A stretch of DNA of 64,000 nt from Panagrolaimus kolymaensis (lineage: Eukaryota; Nematoda; Chromadorea; Rhabditida; Panagrolaimidae): NCBI GenBank assembly GCA_028622995.1, contig JAJQJQ010000011.1, positions 1,488,001 through 1,552,000 on the forward strand. The letters are read 5' to 3'. Under the pieces are notes generated by a model that did not search any database, was not told the DNA's origin, and saw only the letters and a list, made by a program, of their open reading frames with translations. Positions 22,865 to 35,583 of this stretch are shown here, one piece after another (within the stretch, counting starts at the first letter, position 1; every line of letters starts with the position of its first letter). The translations under genes were made by a program, and so were the position numbers.

Positions 22865-25574
22865 TTAATAAACTGATCGTTTCACTAAATAATCTCCACC
22901 CATTGCATCCATAATGATCCTTTCTCGTTTAACTGCAGCACGTTTCATTAATCGATAAAGGTTCAGTGGATTTCGACCACCAGTTAAATAATCATCTCTA
23001 GGATAACCATCAACTTCAAATGAACGAATTTCGTATGCCTAAAAAATAAAATTGTAAGAATTGGGCTCAAGGATTCTAAGAAATTTCTTTTTAAAAAATG
23101 AACGCCTTTGCTTCTTGAAAAAGTGCATTCAAAGCTTTCTTGTCTAATTTTTTTTCTAAGAATACATACTACTTTTTTTGTTGCTTGTTATTTTGTTATG
23201 TTACACCACTTTTGTGTCAAAAAAATGAACAAAACTAATGCCTTAAAGGGACATAGCTATTTCATGCCTTTTTTGAAATTTCGTTTGCGGGCACTGAAAG
23301 TTACACTTGGTAAGGCGCGTGTTTGAATTACCGTGTAAACAGAACTGACACGGTAATTCAAACACGCGCCGCCCCGACTGTTCCTATCAGCCCCAGTATC
23401 GAAATTTTTGAAAAGGCATGAAATAGCTATGTCCCTTTAATTAGCATTTCATGCATTTAAAAAAAACGAAGCGACATTGCTAAAGATAGAAAATTTATGA
23501 CCTTAAAATAGCTGACAAGTTTAGTTCTTTGTTTCCATTTGCAAATGGAGAAGTTAATAAGGGTAAGAACTGCAAGAATTCTTGAAACTTTAAACTTAAA
23601 CATTGCAGCCGTTGTTTTTATTTTTCACTCTGAACTCTGACTAACAAGAAGGTTTGGCCCAAGCTTTTTTATTTTTTCAGATGTTCTCTGACTTTTTGTT
23701 TTCGGTTTATTGTTTTCTTTCAAAATCATAAAAATAAAGGTGCAGCAGTTAAAATATAAAATCTGACATCAAGGTTATAAACTATAGTAGCTTTATAAAA
23801 AACAAAAATACACCTGAATTATATGTAGCGGAGCCAAGTAAATTACTAGAAAACCCGATAAAAAGTAATTTAAACAGGAAGAAATAAATTTATTTTTAGA
23901 TTTAGGAATTCTTAGAATTAATTTTTTATGGTTAAAGCATTTGTGAATTTTTATGTTTGTAGCGATGGCATCATTGTAAAATATGTTTTATATAGTAAAA
24001 GTGTACATTTCTTCTTTTATTTACGCATTTTTTACGTTTTTTTTTCAACGAAAAAAGAAAACAGATCACTATCATTAGACAAGGCGGAGAGCTTTGGTTA
24101 ATTAAAAAATTAACAAAAACAACTTTTTTGAAATTTGTTGTTTTTTTTTACTAAATTTTTTTTCGAGAAAAACAATAAAGTTTTTACAAATTTTGGAAAA
24201 ACAAAAAATTGGTCGTGTTTTTTGAGTTTTCGGATCCCTGTTTTTTTAAAGTACAAAATCGTAAAAGTTATTTTAAGTTTTGATAGCCTAAACAAGATTT
24301 GATCAGATAAAATTTAATTTTCATCGATAGCGTCATTTTATAGCTTCACATTTTTTGTTTTTCTTTTTGTAGAGCAAGTTTTTTCTTCTAAAATTTATTA
24401 CAATCCATACTTCCGAGTTACTTAACTAAGCTCATGCGTCTGTCGCCATAAATTCCGGAAAAAAAATGTCGTCAGGGTTATTAAATTAACTCAAAATCAC
24501 TCCCATGAGACCTCTAACATTCCAAAATCTCGAGGATTACCCAAAAAACCGAAGTAATATAACTTTTAATTGTTTTGTATCAAAATAAAGTGAAACATTT
24601 AAACACGAAAAAAAGTGTTAAATCTTTCACGTGTTTTTCTTTTTTTACTTTGGTGTTGGTTTGAAATATGAAGCCTTCATGGTTGATAGAGGAAGAATTT
24701 TTTATGAAAAGTGGGTGGAAAAAAAAGAAGTATAAAGGGAGAAAAGAAAAGAGGGACATTGAATTATTATAAGTGGGATGAACTATATTAAGCATTCAGA
24801 ATTTTTTAATTCAATAACTGAATAATAATAAAAAATGACACACACAAAAAAAAAACAAGAAATAAAATATGAGGCAATAGATTCTCTGTTTGATGTCACT
24901 TTTTTGTTGTTATTTTAATTGGAGGAGGATTCTAAACTAGGGATAGATAATGTGATTTGAGCCTTGTTATAGTATTAATTAGCTGGAGATGAATGAAAAG
25001 GATAAAATGTGTTATCTAATATGTAAGAGGAAGTAGTAAAAAGATAAAGAAGAAGGATTCCAAAATCAAGAAAAGGTTATACTGTAAAAGGTATGATTCA
25101 GAAAGAATGTTTCAAGAATTTAGGTGCATTTTTGCTTTAAACTTTAAAAAAATATGCAAACAAATGATACTTTTGGGATTCGTCTACCAATAAATATTTC
25201 GAAACAATGTTACTTTTTCTTGGTAAAAAACATCTCTTCTTCTTCCAAAAAATGTTTGTTCGAAGAAGTTGCTGAGACAACTAGTAAGGAGGTTTGCAAA
25301 AAAAGGGAAATACAAAGGTTTAAAGAAATTTGAACCTAATATTTTTTTGTCGCAAAAGTTTTTACTTTTTTCCAAACTACTGTATAAAGACATCACTTTT
25401 TAAAAGCATACATTATTAAATTGAAAAGAAAATTTTACAAACCTGAGATGATGAAACAGCTAATAAACAAAAGATTAAAGCAATTAATAACCAATTTTTA
25501 AAACCATTTAAATTAAATTTTTTAACATTTGAATTTAATTTATTTGAAGCCGAAGAAGAAGTAATCAACGACAT
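22865..25574 (-). CDS. small secreted, dibasic-rich protein (possible neuropeptide precursor)
   Basis: Two exons (25574-25443, 23038-22865) join in phase 0 across a 2404-bp intron to give 101 residues. Exon 1 encodes a Ser/Asn-rich leader and a hydrophobic segment (NWLLIALIFCLLAVSSSQ) that resembles a signal peptide or anchor. Exon 2 encodes SFEVDGYPRDDYLTGGRNPL and ends with basic sites: LMKR, AVKR and a final LVKR before SVY. Cleavage at these would release peptides of about 30 and 20 residues. Splicing was chosen because donor CAG|GTTTGT and acceptor TTTTTTAG|GC are consensus and the reading frame fits. I do not recognise an orthologue; peptide hormone or small secreted protein are both possible. 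Confidence 0.68.
23039..25442 (-). other. large intron of the secreted-protein gene
   Basis: 2.4 kb intron, about fifty times the usual length in this window. It contains the foldback element at 23243-23440 and otherwise AT-rich sequence. Short frames inside it show no protein character. Confidence 0.6.
23243..23440. mobile_element. 198-bp TTAA-bounded foldback element (MITE-like)
   Basis: Outer inverted arms 23243-23283 and 23400-23440 both start TTAAAGGGACATAGCTATTT at the ends; about 30 bases are identical before small mismatches. A second perfect 22-bp stem (23315-23336 with 23348-23369) lies inside. TTAA at both edges would fit a piggyBac-like target duplication. No coding capacity. Confidence 0.75.
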
Positions 25575-28500
25575 AATGGATGATAGCGATGAAATAAAAG
25601 AAATACCCTCTATAAAATGATAATTATAAATAAATAAAATAAATTGGAAACAATTCTCTCAAACAAAAACGTTCACGATAATTTTAAAACAAAATTCTTT
25701 TTTTGTTCACTTTTTAAATAACAAATTTTTTTATTATTATTTTGCTGGTTTAACAACTACTATCATCCACCCAAAATTTGACGAAATTACATATATATAT
25801 GCATTTATGCCTTGTTTTGGTGGAGCTGTCGTCTTCGTCGATGCGTCGTCTATTTAGCCAATAAATGACACGCCCCATTTTGACGTGAGTTTATTTTTTT
25901 CAACTTGAAAAATAAAATTTAGCGTCGATCTGTTTTTTTTTTTGGAATTGGTTTCCCTCCATTTTTGATAGTTTTTTGAAAGTGCAAACTTTCAGTAAAT
26001 ATAAGCAGTAAATTTTTGTTGATACTGTAATTTTACAACTTTCTGTGAAACAAGAAGAAAAACAGACGACGATTGCGTGTTTGGGGATAAATATTTGAAA
26101 TACATCAAAAAGCATACTAATTAAATTATAAAAATTTCTGAATAATTCTTTTTCTAATGTAAATACCAGTCTGGCTTTAGAATGTGTTATAAAAAAGCTT
26201 TCAAACGTACATCGAAAGATCTTATTTCATCAATCGCAAAAAATAAATAAAAAATTAGGCACATCTTTTGAATGAGAAAAAACTTTTAAATAATGGTTAT
26301 GGCTTTTTTTTAAAGAAATATTTTTTGGAAAATATAAAAACATGTAAATGAATCATTTTTCAAATTTTTTATGGAAAAAAAACAAACTACCTTCAATTCA
26401 AAGAAACGACGTTCTAAAGTCTGGAAGAACTTTTGAAAGAAAACAAAACAAGCTATAAATTTTATTTTAATTTTGATAAACAAAAATGCTCGTAAAATTA
26501 ATTTCTAATATCTTATTTAATTTTTGAAATTTATTAAAGTCCGCAAAATTGATTTCGACATATAAGACGCCGATATTTAAAAAGTTTTAGGACAGTGCTA
26601 AATTTCTCACTTTTTTGAAAAAGTGTCTCTTTTGCCATTTTTTTCAATTGATTTTTTTGGCAAAAGAGACACTTTTTCAAAAAAGTGCGAAATTTAGCAC
26701 TGTCCTAAAACTTTTTAAATATCGGCGTCTTATATAAAGAAAAAAATAAATAAAGCAAAAACTTTTTTATGATACCATTGAGACTTTTCATCGACGCAAT
26801 ATACCGTAAAAGTTTTTTTATCGTTTATTTTGAAAACAAACTATCTGATGATGAACTTTTTATTAGCTGGCATTTCTCTTTTTACGCATATAATTAACAA
26901 GAACATAAACTCGAGGATAGAAAAAAAGGAGATTTACAAAGAATTGCTATGTGGTTCCGGGTTTGTGGTTGTTTCTTGCAATTTTAATGAAAACTTATGC
27001 AACGATCAAATTTCTTATTTCTTTTTTTCTTCTTCTGATTACTTATTCATCCTTTTTTGATACAAAAATAAGTTCATTTTATGCACACAAAAAGATTGTG
27101 CATTTTCAATAACAAACAACCACGACTATCAAAAAAAGGTCCAAAAAAATACATGGTCAAAGGTGAAACGTTTCATTAAAAAAAATTAAAGGATATCTCA
27201 CATACTTAAAACTTCCTAAAGGTCAAATATTGTAATTTATGAAACCAACATGACCAAAATTCAGAAAATTTAAATTATAAAATCTTTGTTTTAAAATTTT
27301 TGCTGCAATAAAAACCTCTTCAAAATTACAGTATACCTTTTGCCTGATTTTTTCCACGAGGATGATCTCTTTTAAACACCAAACAAATATATCAAAGATA
27401 TCCGTAAAACTTCCATCACCACTTTCTAATTTTAGCTCCTTCAAAACCAGATCATAAGTTATTTTTAAATCAAATCAAAACAAAAAAATAGCAACCACCT
27501 TTTAAGAGATCAGTCAATGGGAACCAACTTCCTGATTTTAAAAACATTCGTCAAATATAGTCTGTGAGATCACCATTAAAAAATAATAATAATAAACAAT
27601 AAGTTTCAATATTCTTATTCTTTGTGTTTTTGTGTTGTTATAATTCCAATCATTTTTTTGTTGTTGTAAATATCTGAACAATTGCACTTAAAAAAAGCAA
27701 TTCAAAGGCAAAAATTAATTTCGCAATCATGTCTCTTTTTATGGTCCCAACTTAAACTTCTAAGTCAAATATTTTTTTGTTGAAGAAAATTACGAGTCAC
27801 TCATAGATTTGTTGCTGATTCAACCGGAAAACTTTATAATCAACTTTATATTTGATTCATTCCATTGCAATGAGTTATTTAGTTGCGGGGGAGATGGAGA
27901 ACAACAAGTTTTCTTTAATAGTTTAATTTACAAAATCATAAATAAGAAATTTGACGTCATTGATGTGAAATTGTGATCTTTGTCAACCTAAGAAAAATAA
28001 ATGTAAGCAGACGAAACAAAAAAAACCGGAGGTGGAAAGTTTAGCGAAGAAATTTGTTTCTTGCTTCGTTAGAATCAAAAAAAAGACTGCTAAAAACTTA
28101 TCGTATCTAAGTAGTTCATTTTTGGTTTCTATCTGCGTCATTGACCTTCTTTTTTTACTATTAATTTATCAAAGCATTGACTTTTCTGAGTAAAAACGAA
28201 GATTAAATAAATAAATAAAATTAATTTATATATTAAAAAAATGGAAATGTTAATTAAGCCTCCTTCACATTGGTCGTCGTCTGTTATTACGTTGTTTTGC
28301 AATAAAGCATGCAAAGGCGACGACGACCTTATTGAAGAAAGACGCTTCCTCGAGAAATTCATTTCAGACACATCAAATTTTTCACTTTTTTCATTAATGA
28401 TTATTTAAATATTCTTAACCTTGCTTGTTGATGTCCATAGAATATTAATTTTCATTTTATTGAAACATATACAAGGCAATGGTTTTTCAAAGGGATTAAC

Positions 28501-29000
28501 AGAAAAATATAAAATGATAGACCACCAAAGACGAGATTAATACATTTTATCAACACAAGTAAGTTAGCTTGAAACACACTATTATGGGAAAAAAATGCTA
28601 ACTCAAGGAAGGAGTTCAAGCCCGTAAACTCAAAAAGAATAAACAAACGTGAAAAATTGAATCTAATTCGTTGAAAACAATTTCATCAGCTTTATAAAAA
28701 TCCAGATAGCAAGCAACAACTTACTTATTTATTGGCAGAACAAAATTTTCTATGAATCACATTGAAAAGGTTCAAGAATTCAAATTCGCGGCGGCTATCG
28801 TAATGGATCTTTCCCACTTCTCTCCCTAAATTTTTCACTCGCATCCATTTCCAAAGTTGTGGAAAAAAACATCTGTCTTCACTTTAGCAATTTTTTTACT
28901 CTTGGTTGATTTGCTTTTTTGTAACAGTTTTTATGTGTATGGTGTTGGACGTATCTTATTACCTATTCATTTTTCTTTGTTTCAGGAGCTTCAAGTTATC
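25575..29000. other. 3.4 kb intergenic region
   Basis: Upstream of the secreted-protein gene (-) and the coiled-coil gene (+). It contains the core motif TGCGTCGTCT (25842-25851), a foldback at 26561-26734, and a short inverted pair GGTCGTCGTC / GACGACGACC at 28271-28280 and 28318-28327. Short frames on both strands look random. TTTCTTTGTTTCAG ending at 28985 may be a trans-splice acceptor for the next gene. Confidence 0.45.
26561..26734. mobile_element. 174-bp near-perfect foldback (Tc1/mariner-type MITE candidate)
   Basis: Arms 26561-26637 and 26658-26734 (77 bases each) are inverted copies with a single mismatch seen, around a 20-base AT loop. The ends read TATAAGACGCCGATATTTAA, flanked by TA, as expected for TA-target elements. 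Transcribed, it would fold to a 77-bp RNA duplex. Confidence 0.8.
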
Positions 29001-30387
29001 ATGTTCAATTGCTTTTTTCCTCATCGACCTCAAAAATCCAGAAAGGTAAGCTAGCTTTTTGTTATATATATTGTATCTAAAACATTGTAATTTTTAGAAG
29101 TCAAACTTATCGAAAGTAATCGAAGATCTCAATTCTATTTTGACTCAATGTGTCAACGATCGAGATGATGCTCAAGCTGAAGTTGCTCAAATGAAAATAG
29201 AAAAGGAAAATCTTCAATCAACTATCGATGATGTTTCTGCAAAAGTAAGTGCATTTCTATTTGGTTGATACCATTAATAAACCCGCTTTATAGGTATCGA
29301 CTTTGAAAGAAGAAGTTAAAGAACTCAACATACTCTTGGAAGAATCAATGCACAGCAAAGAAAATGCTCATGGTGAAGCTATTCAATTGAAAAAAGAAAA
29401 AGAAATCCTTCAAGTAGCTGTCGATGATTCTTCTGCCATGGTAATCACTTTAATATTTGTGTTTAATGTCTTTAATATAAGCTTTTTAAGGTTTCAAATT
29501 TGGTAGAAAAAGTAAAAGAACTCAACGTACTCTTGGAAGAATCAACAAAATGTAAAAAATATGCTGAAGATGAGGTTGTTCAATTGAAAAATGAAAAGAA
29601 AACTCTTCAATCATGTGTCAATAGTTCAACTGCTAGAGTAAGTTTTGTAACTGTATGATGATGATAGCAACATAAATAAGATTTTTTTAGGTAACAAACT
29701 TGGAAAGAAAAGTCGGAGACCTTACATTGGTCTTAGAGAATTGTACAAAAGGAAATCTCAAAATAGCATCTCGAAGTAATCCAAATCTTGCTTCATTGCT
29801 ACTTCAAAACTTGCATACTTTCGAATTAACTGACCTTCGTCTTTATCATCAAGATGTCACTATCGAAGAATATTCAACATTAGCTGCTAATAATATGGTT
29901 ACATTCTGTCTTCTTTATAAAGTTCTGATCACACATGATAATGGCGATGTTGTACCTTTTGAAAATCTTTTTGAAGAACTTTCTAATGTCAAAGCTTTCT
30001 TTTTGTAAATTGTTTTGAACTTATTTGATTTTCATAAATTTTAAAATTTTCAGTGACTTTTCTGAACGAAATAAATCATGTGTGACTAAGACGACTACAA
30101 AATACTTTGCTGAACAAATTCGTTTCAAAAATCTTGAAAGATTTGAACTCTGTGAAATTCCTGAATGCTTCGATCTTCTCTGTTTCAACGGCTTTATGAA
30201 AGTAAGTAAAGTTTTAAATTCTTTTAATTGTTTAACTTTTGATTCGTTTTAGAAACACCAAAAAGCATCGTTCCTTCTTCATTTCAAAGAAAATCTCCCA
30301 ATGAATGTCAAACGAAAATTGGAAAATGATAAAAGCAAGCTATTCAAAACTTGGATGGGAGCCCGCAGACCTGATATTCATATTTAA
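29001..30387 (+). CDS. coiled-coil protein with triplicated 49-codon exons and C-terminal nematode F-box-associated-like domain
   Basis: Seven exons (29001-29045, 29098-29244, 29294-29440, 29491-29637, 29691-30004, 30054-30201, 30253-30387) give 360 residues. Exons 2, 3 and 4 are each exactly 147 bases, phase 0, and encode related heptad-rich modules; exon 3 and exon 4 share the pattern VS.L.E.VKELN.LLEES..K and LK.EK..LQ..V. Exon 5 opens with a fourth partial copy (VTNLERKVGDLTLVLEN). The remaining 230 residues are a globular domain with HTFELTDLRLY, FENLFEELSNVKAFF and RFKNLERFEL, resembling the domain that follows F-boxes in nematode FTH/DUF38 proteins; no F-box is present. The start ATG follows a TTTCAG acceptor at 28985. 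Function unknown. AATAAA at 30458-30463. Confidence 0.8.
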
Positions 30388-30752
30388 CTTTGTATATTTT
30401 AATTATTTTTTTATGTATTTATTATTGTTGATTGGATTGTACTGTAAAATAATAAGAAATAAATTTTCACTAACAACATTTGCTTCTTTTTTTTTTGCTC
30501 AAATTTGATATTTTTTTGATTGAAAATATTTGAATTTTCTTTCATTTTAGTTTTCTCCTTTTGCCAAAAATTATGGAAAATACGAGAATGTTTGTTTTTT
30601 TTGCATTTCAGCTGACAAACATTATTCTTTCGTAATCACCGATACTTTGTACATTTATTCATTTGTTTTTCGAGTTCATTGTCATCATTTTTTTGAAGCT
30701 TCACTAACGACGTTTTTTTATAATCCTGTAATTTTTTTAGTGTAAACGAAAA
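30388..30752. other. short spacer
   Basis: AT-rich spacer with the coiled-coil gene's poly(A) signal and the GHITM promoter. Nothing else recognised. Confidence 0.4.
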
Positions 30753-32016
30753 ATGTCTCTTTCTCGACTTGCATACTCTCGTGTTTTTCCTATTTCTGGA
30801 ACATTTCTTACCAGCATTCGACAATTAACAACTTCATCAGCTCGTTCATCTCGTTTTGGTGGTGGTGGTAGTGGATTTGGACAACAACTTGGATTTAAAG
30901 TTCGAACTCAAACTGGACCAACTTTACGAGAACGATTACTTGGACCAACGACTGGTAAGAAAATTTCAATTTTTTTTTGATTAGCTTTGTCATCAATATT
31001 TGGTTTTTAGGTAAACCCTTCATCTACGGAACATATGCACTTGCCGGTGCTTCAGTTTTTGGTGTTGGAATGCTATGCTACTATGGATTGGGAATGTCAA
31101 AAGGAATTAGTGCTTTAGATAGATCTGCGTATGTTTTATATTTTTAGCTTTTTATACTCAACTTAAAAATTTTAGTATTTGGCCAGAATATGTTCGTCAA
31201 CGATTACATCATACTTATGCTTATCTCGCTGGTTCTCTAGCTTTAACCGCTGGTGCTGGAATGGCTGCAGCTCGTTCACCCGCTATTCTTCAATTGATGT
31301 CTGGTGGAGGTCTTCTTGCAATGCTTGCAACGATTGCGGTTATTATCGGCACAGGAATGGTTGTTCGCTCAATTCCATATGAAAATATTGTAATGAAACA
31401 TGGTGCATGGGCTGTTCATTGTGCTGCCATGGGAGCTGTTTTGGCACCTTTGGTTTTTATGGGTGGTCCAGTTATAATGCGTGCAGCATGGTATACCGCT
31501 GGCATTGTTGGTGGATTATCTGCAACAGCAATGTGTGCTCCATCTGAAAAATTCCTTATGATGGGTGGTCCATTAGCTATGGGTTTGGGAGTTGTATTTG
31601 TCGCAAATATTGGTTCATTCTTCTTCCCTGCTGGTACTGCTCTTGGTGCAACTTTAGCTAGTGTCGTCGTCTATGGTGGTCTTATTCTCTTTTCGGCATT
31701 CTTACTTTATGATACTCAACGAGTAATTAAGAAAGCTGAAATCACTCCACATGCTGATTATCAAACATTCTATAATCAATATGGACAACCTATGCAAGTT
31801 CAAGCTCCACCATCATATGATCCTATCAATGCGTAAATTATATAATTTTTATTATACTTTTTACTAATTTATGCTTAATTTTAGTCAATTATCTTTGTAC
31901 ATGGACATTTTGAATATATTCATAAGTAAGTTTAGAAAAAAAGAGGAATAAAGTAAAAGAGTGCATTTTCAGGAATGGTCATGATCATGGGTGGTGGAAA
32001 TCAACGTCGAAAGTAA
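30753..32016 (+). CDS. growth-hormone-inducible transmembrane protein (GHITM/MICS1, TMBIM family)
   Basis: Inner mitochondrial membrane protein of the Bax-inhibitor-1 family involved in cristae shape and ion exchange. Five exons (30753-30954, 31011-31128, 31176-31832, 31885-31925, 31973-32016) give 353 residues. The N-terminus is Arg/Ser-rich without acids (SRLAYSRVFPISG, RQLTTSSARSSRF), a mitochondrial presequence. Several Gly/Ala/Met-rich helices follow. Diagnostic are IWPEYVRQRLHHTYAY, FLLYDTQRVIKKAE, and the C-terminal SLYMDILNIFIRMVMIMGGG ending in basic residues. AATAAA at 32164-32169. Confidence 0.93.
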
Positions 32017-33416
32017 TTTACTCAAAGCATAGTGAAAATGACCTAATTTTATATTGATTAATAGATGTATTTTACTTATTCCTTGTATGTATTTATGTTT
32101 GATCTTTTTTTGTACACTTATGACGTGATACTATCTTCGGATGGTTGAACCAAAGTTTCAACGAATAAAGAAACATTTTCTAACATTCTTTAAATTTGTT
32201 CTTTATGGTGAAATACAATGTCAAGATTGTCATCAAGTTTTTTTTCTCGTTTTTTAATCTTCTTTTGGTTTTTCATAGTTCATGAATTCTTGAACAAAAT
32301 GCATTTAAAACGTGTGTCTGAAGTGCATGGAATGAGGTGTTTCCTTTAAGAAACGATTAAAGGTTAAACACTCCATTTTAGTTAGTGATATGATTGGGAA
32401 CATGTGCTTGGAAAAAAGAACGAAGGTTAAAAAGTTTTGAAAAGCTTGCAAGTTGAAAAAAAAATGCTGTGGATACTTGTCAAGTGGAAAGTGGATGCTT
32501 CATTGTTGATTGAAACACTTTTATTTGAGTTTTGACTGAGCTGAATTCTTTTTTTTTTGTTTCTTTTTTACAATTTTTTTGGGGTTATTCGAATAAGACA
32601 ACTATAATTTTTCTTCTTTAACTGTTTCAATTTTTTTTTTAGTTTCCAGTGCCATTGATAACCAAATGACGCTAATATAATTATAAATTAAAATTGATTA
32701 AGTTAAGCTTTTTTGAAGATGTACTTGTATAAAATCAAAATAAGGCATTGTAAATACTTTTAGTAAAACCAAAAATGTAACAAAAAACATACATAATAGT
32801 AAATTCAACCATTTTTTACGTTTCTTCTTTTTTTGCGCACATCCCAAACATTTGTCTAAAAAAAATTCTGCATATTCGCGTCATAGACGATGGAGGTCAG
32901 TCGTTCATCAACCAAAAAATGTGTTGAACAAGGACCTATTTTTTCTCGTCAATCTCGTTCTCCTTTTCTCGTGTTGTTGTTTGTCTGTCATCATTTTTTG
33001 AATGTTCAAAGTCAAAAAAAAAGAAAAACGAGGAAAGAAAACACACATTTTTTTCAGTCAGTCAGTCAGCCACCTTCGGTTTTCTCTCTCGATACATCGT
33101 CGTCATCGACATTTTCCTTTTGCCTGCTGCCATCAAATCAAATCAAATCATTTCTCTTTATATTGTTTTTTTTCCAAAAACATAACGATCACCATTCAAC
33201 AACTGATTGACTCTTTTTTCGATATCAAAAAAATTTTGTGATTAAGAAAAAGACGTTGGTGAAGAAGAAGAAAAAAGAACTGACTAAACTAAACTTTTTC
33301 CTTCCTTCTTTGATTTATTATATTTGAATTTTAAATGACTCAACACTTGCTTTAAAAAAAATTATTATTATTTTATTATTAGATTTTAAATATTTTATAC
33401 ATATCTGTTGGAAAAA
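32017..33416. other. intergenic region upstream of sli-1
   Basis: AT-rich. Simple repeats include four TCAG units near 33055-33070 and ATCAAATCAA units near 33135. TC-rich stretches at 32930-33170 may belong to a 5' leader. No gene seen. Confidence 0.4.
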
Positions 33417-35583
33417 ATGAGTGGATTTGCTTCAACATGGCTAAATCGAATACATAATATGGTTGGAGGACAAACTCATATGGCATCAACCTGGCTTGAA
33501 TGGGCTTCGGTTAGTGCCACGGGTGATAGCTCTGCTAAAGTATCAAGCGTTCCAGTTGTTAGTAGTCAAGAAGTAAGGATTTTATTTAATTTTTATGGTT
33601 CAAAGCATCAATTTCAATTTTAAAAAAAATTATTTTCACGTTGCAAATTTTATTTCAAATGATTGATTTTCTCATTTTTAAGCTTTTATATTATTTATTA
33701 TTTATTCCATTCGATTATAAACACAATAATTTATAGGATCGTAAATTATTAGAAAAAACTTACAAACAAATGGAAGCTGTAATTCGAGCATGTCAACAAC
33801 CTCGACTAAATCTAAAATCTTCTCCACCATTTATTCTTGAAATTCTTCCATCCATGTCGCAACTTTTATCACAAATATTTGCTAAAAACCCCGATAGTTT
33901 ACAAAACAATGAATTTTTAAAAATATTTATAAATAATTTATTACAAAAATGCAAAGAAGTAAGCACCTTGTTCATTATTAATTCATATATATATATGTTC
34001 TTACTAAAATATTTTATTTTAGACTCATAGATTATTCCGTAATATTGATATTTTTATTGAGGATAGTTCCTCGAGAAGTGCTTTAACATTACAATCATTA
34101 GTATTCTCACATATGTTGCATGAATTAAAAGCTCAATTCCCTGAAGGCGAATTTATTGGAAAGAAATTTAGAATAACTAAAAAAGATGCTGCAACATTTT
34201 GGGCCGAACATTTTAATGATAGGTTGGTTTGTTGAATAATTTTTTTGGCGATAAAGTTGAATGAAAGATTGGTTTTTTAGATCGATTGTGCCATGGGATG
34301 AATTTCGTTCAGAATTTGCTAAGGAACATAAAATTTGTTATGGAGTTCAAACTTCAGCATTGCTTCAAACAATAGATTTAACAAAAAATAATTATATTTC
34401 TAATTTTGAATTTGATGTTTTTACAAGGTTTGTTTCTTTCTTTATCGATTGATCGATCGATTTTTTACCCTTTCTTTGATCTTTCCGATCGGATTTCGTT
34501 GACTTTTTTTAAAAGGAAAAGTGAATCACATCTGTTTCATTCATCCATTTTCTTTTATTTTAGATTATTTCATCCTTGGGCAACTTTAATACAAAATTGG
34601 GAATGTCTTGCAGTGACTCATCCCGCATATATGTCATTTATAACATATGAAGAAGTTAAAAGAAAGCTGCAAAGGTTTACAAAAAAGCCCGGCTCATATG
34701 TTTTTCGTTTATCTTGTACGCGATTAGGTCAATGGGCGATTGGATATGTGGCGAAAGATCATAAAATTTATCAAACTATACCGCAAAATAAATCATTGAT
34801 ACAAAGTTTAGTTGATGGATATAAAGATGGATTGTAAGTTTTGTCATAAACATTTTTGCGGTAGCAATGTTCTCTCTTTGTTTGCTCTTTTGCTTTTGTA
34901 ATTTATCACAAGATATTGATTTACTTTAATTTTAGTTATGTTTATCCAATGGGAAAGGACATAAATGTGAGCCTAAATCATATGGTGGAAAAAAGTAAAA
35001 CTGAAGATCGGGTAAAAGTGACATCAGAACAATATCAAATTTATTGTGAAATGGGTACAACATTTGAAATGTGTAAAATTTGTGATGAGCGAGACAAAGA
35101 TGTTAAATTAGAGCCATGCGGACATTTACTTTGTCGTCCATGCCTTACAAGTTGGAAGGAATCAGTTGATGGTGGTTCGACTTGTCCTTGGTGCAGGGCA
35201 GAAATAAAGGGTGTTGAAAAAATTGTTATTGAAATATATAAACCTCAACAAGAAATAGTTAAAATAGTTACTGTAAATTCAGAAAATGAAAGTGATAAAG
35301 ATGAACAAATTGGACCAGCGCCACCAATTCCACCAAAAAGGTTTTCCTTTATGCAAAGTTTTATATTTTCACAATTTTTAATTTTAGGAGTTCAAATCCT
35401 CTTCCAATTGAATCATATTCAACTCCACCACCAACGACGACTATGGCTATTACCACGACGACGCCATTATTACCATCAACTCAACCTCCAGTTATTCCAC
35501 CACGTAAAGCTGTGAACAATAATGGCATAGATGATATTTGCAGAGATGTTTTAAATTTGGATTTAGGTTTAGCTCAACAATAA
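33417..35583 (+). CDS. sli-1: Cbl E3 ubiquitin ligase
   Basis: Cbl ubiquitylates activated receptor tyrosine kinases and, in nematodes, restrains LET-23 EGFR signalling. Seven exons (33417-33572, 33737-33958, 34023-34222, 34281-34427, 34564-34833, 34936-35340, 35388-35583) give 531 residues. The TKB module is complete: four-helix bundle (about 50-180), EF-hand-like segment, and SH2 ([20 protein letters not shown]). The linker keeps the regulatory Tyr ([11 protein letters not shown]). The RING at about 378-420 has all zinc ligands ([29 protein letters not shown]). The tail is short and proline-rich ([19 protein letters not shown]3-binding candidates), with no UBA domain, so it resembles short-form Cbl. 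The start at 33417 is the first ATG of the frame. AATAAA at 35914-35923. Confidence 0.96.

Noticed and set aside
23039..25442. nested gene in the large intron
   Set aside because: Frames there (e.g. near 24110-24795) are Lys/Phe-rich translations of A/T runs.
28138..28371. 77-codon frame (-) starting MSEMNFSRKRL
   Set aside because: Only the first part looks protein-like; then it degenerates into AT-rich hydrophobic sequence. No support from neighbours.
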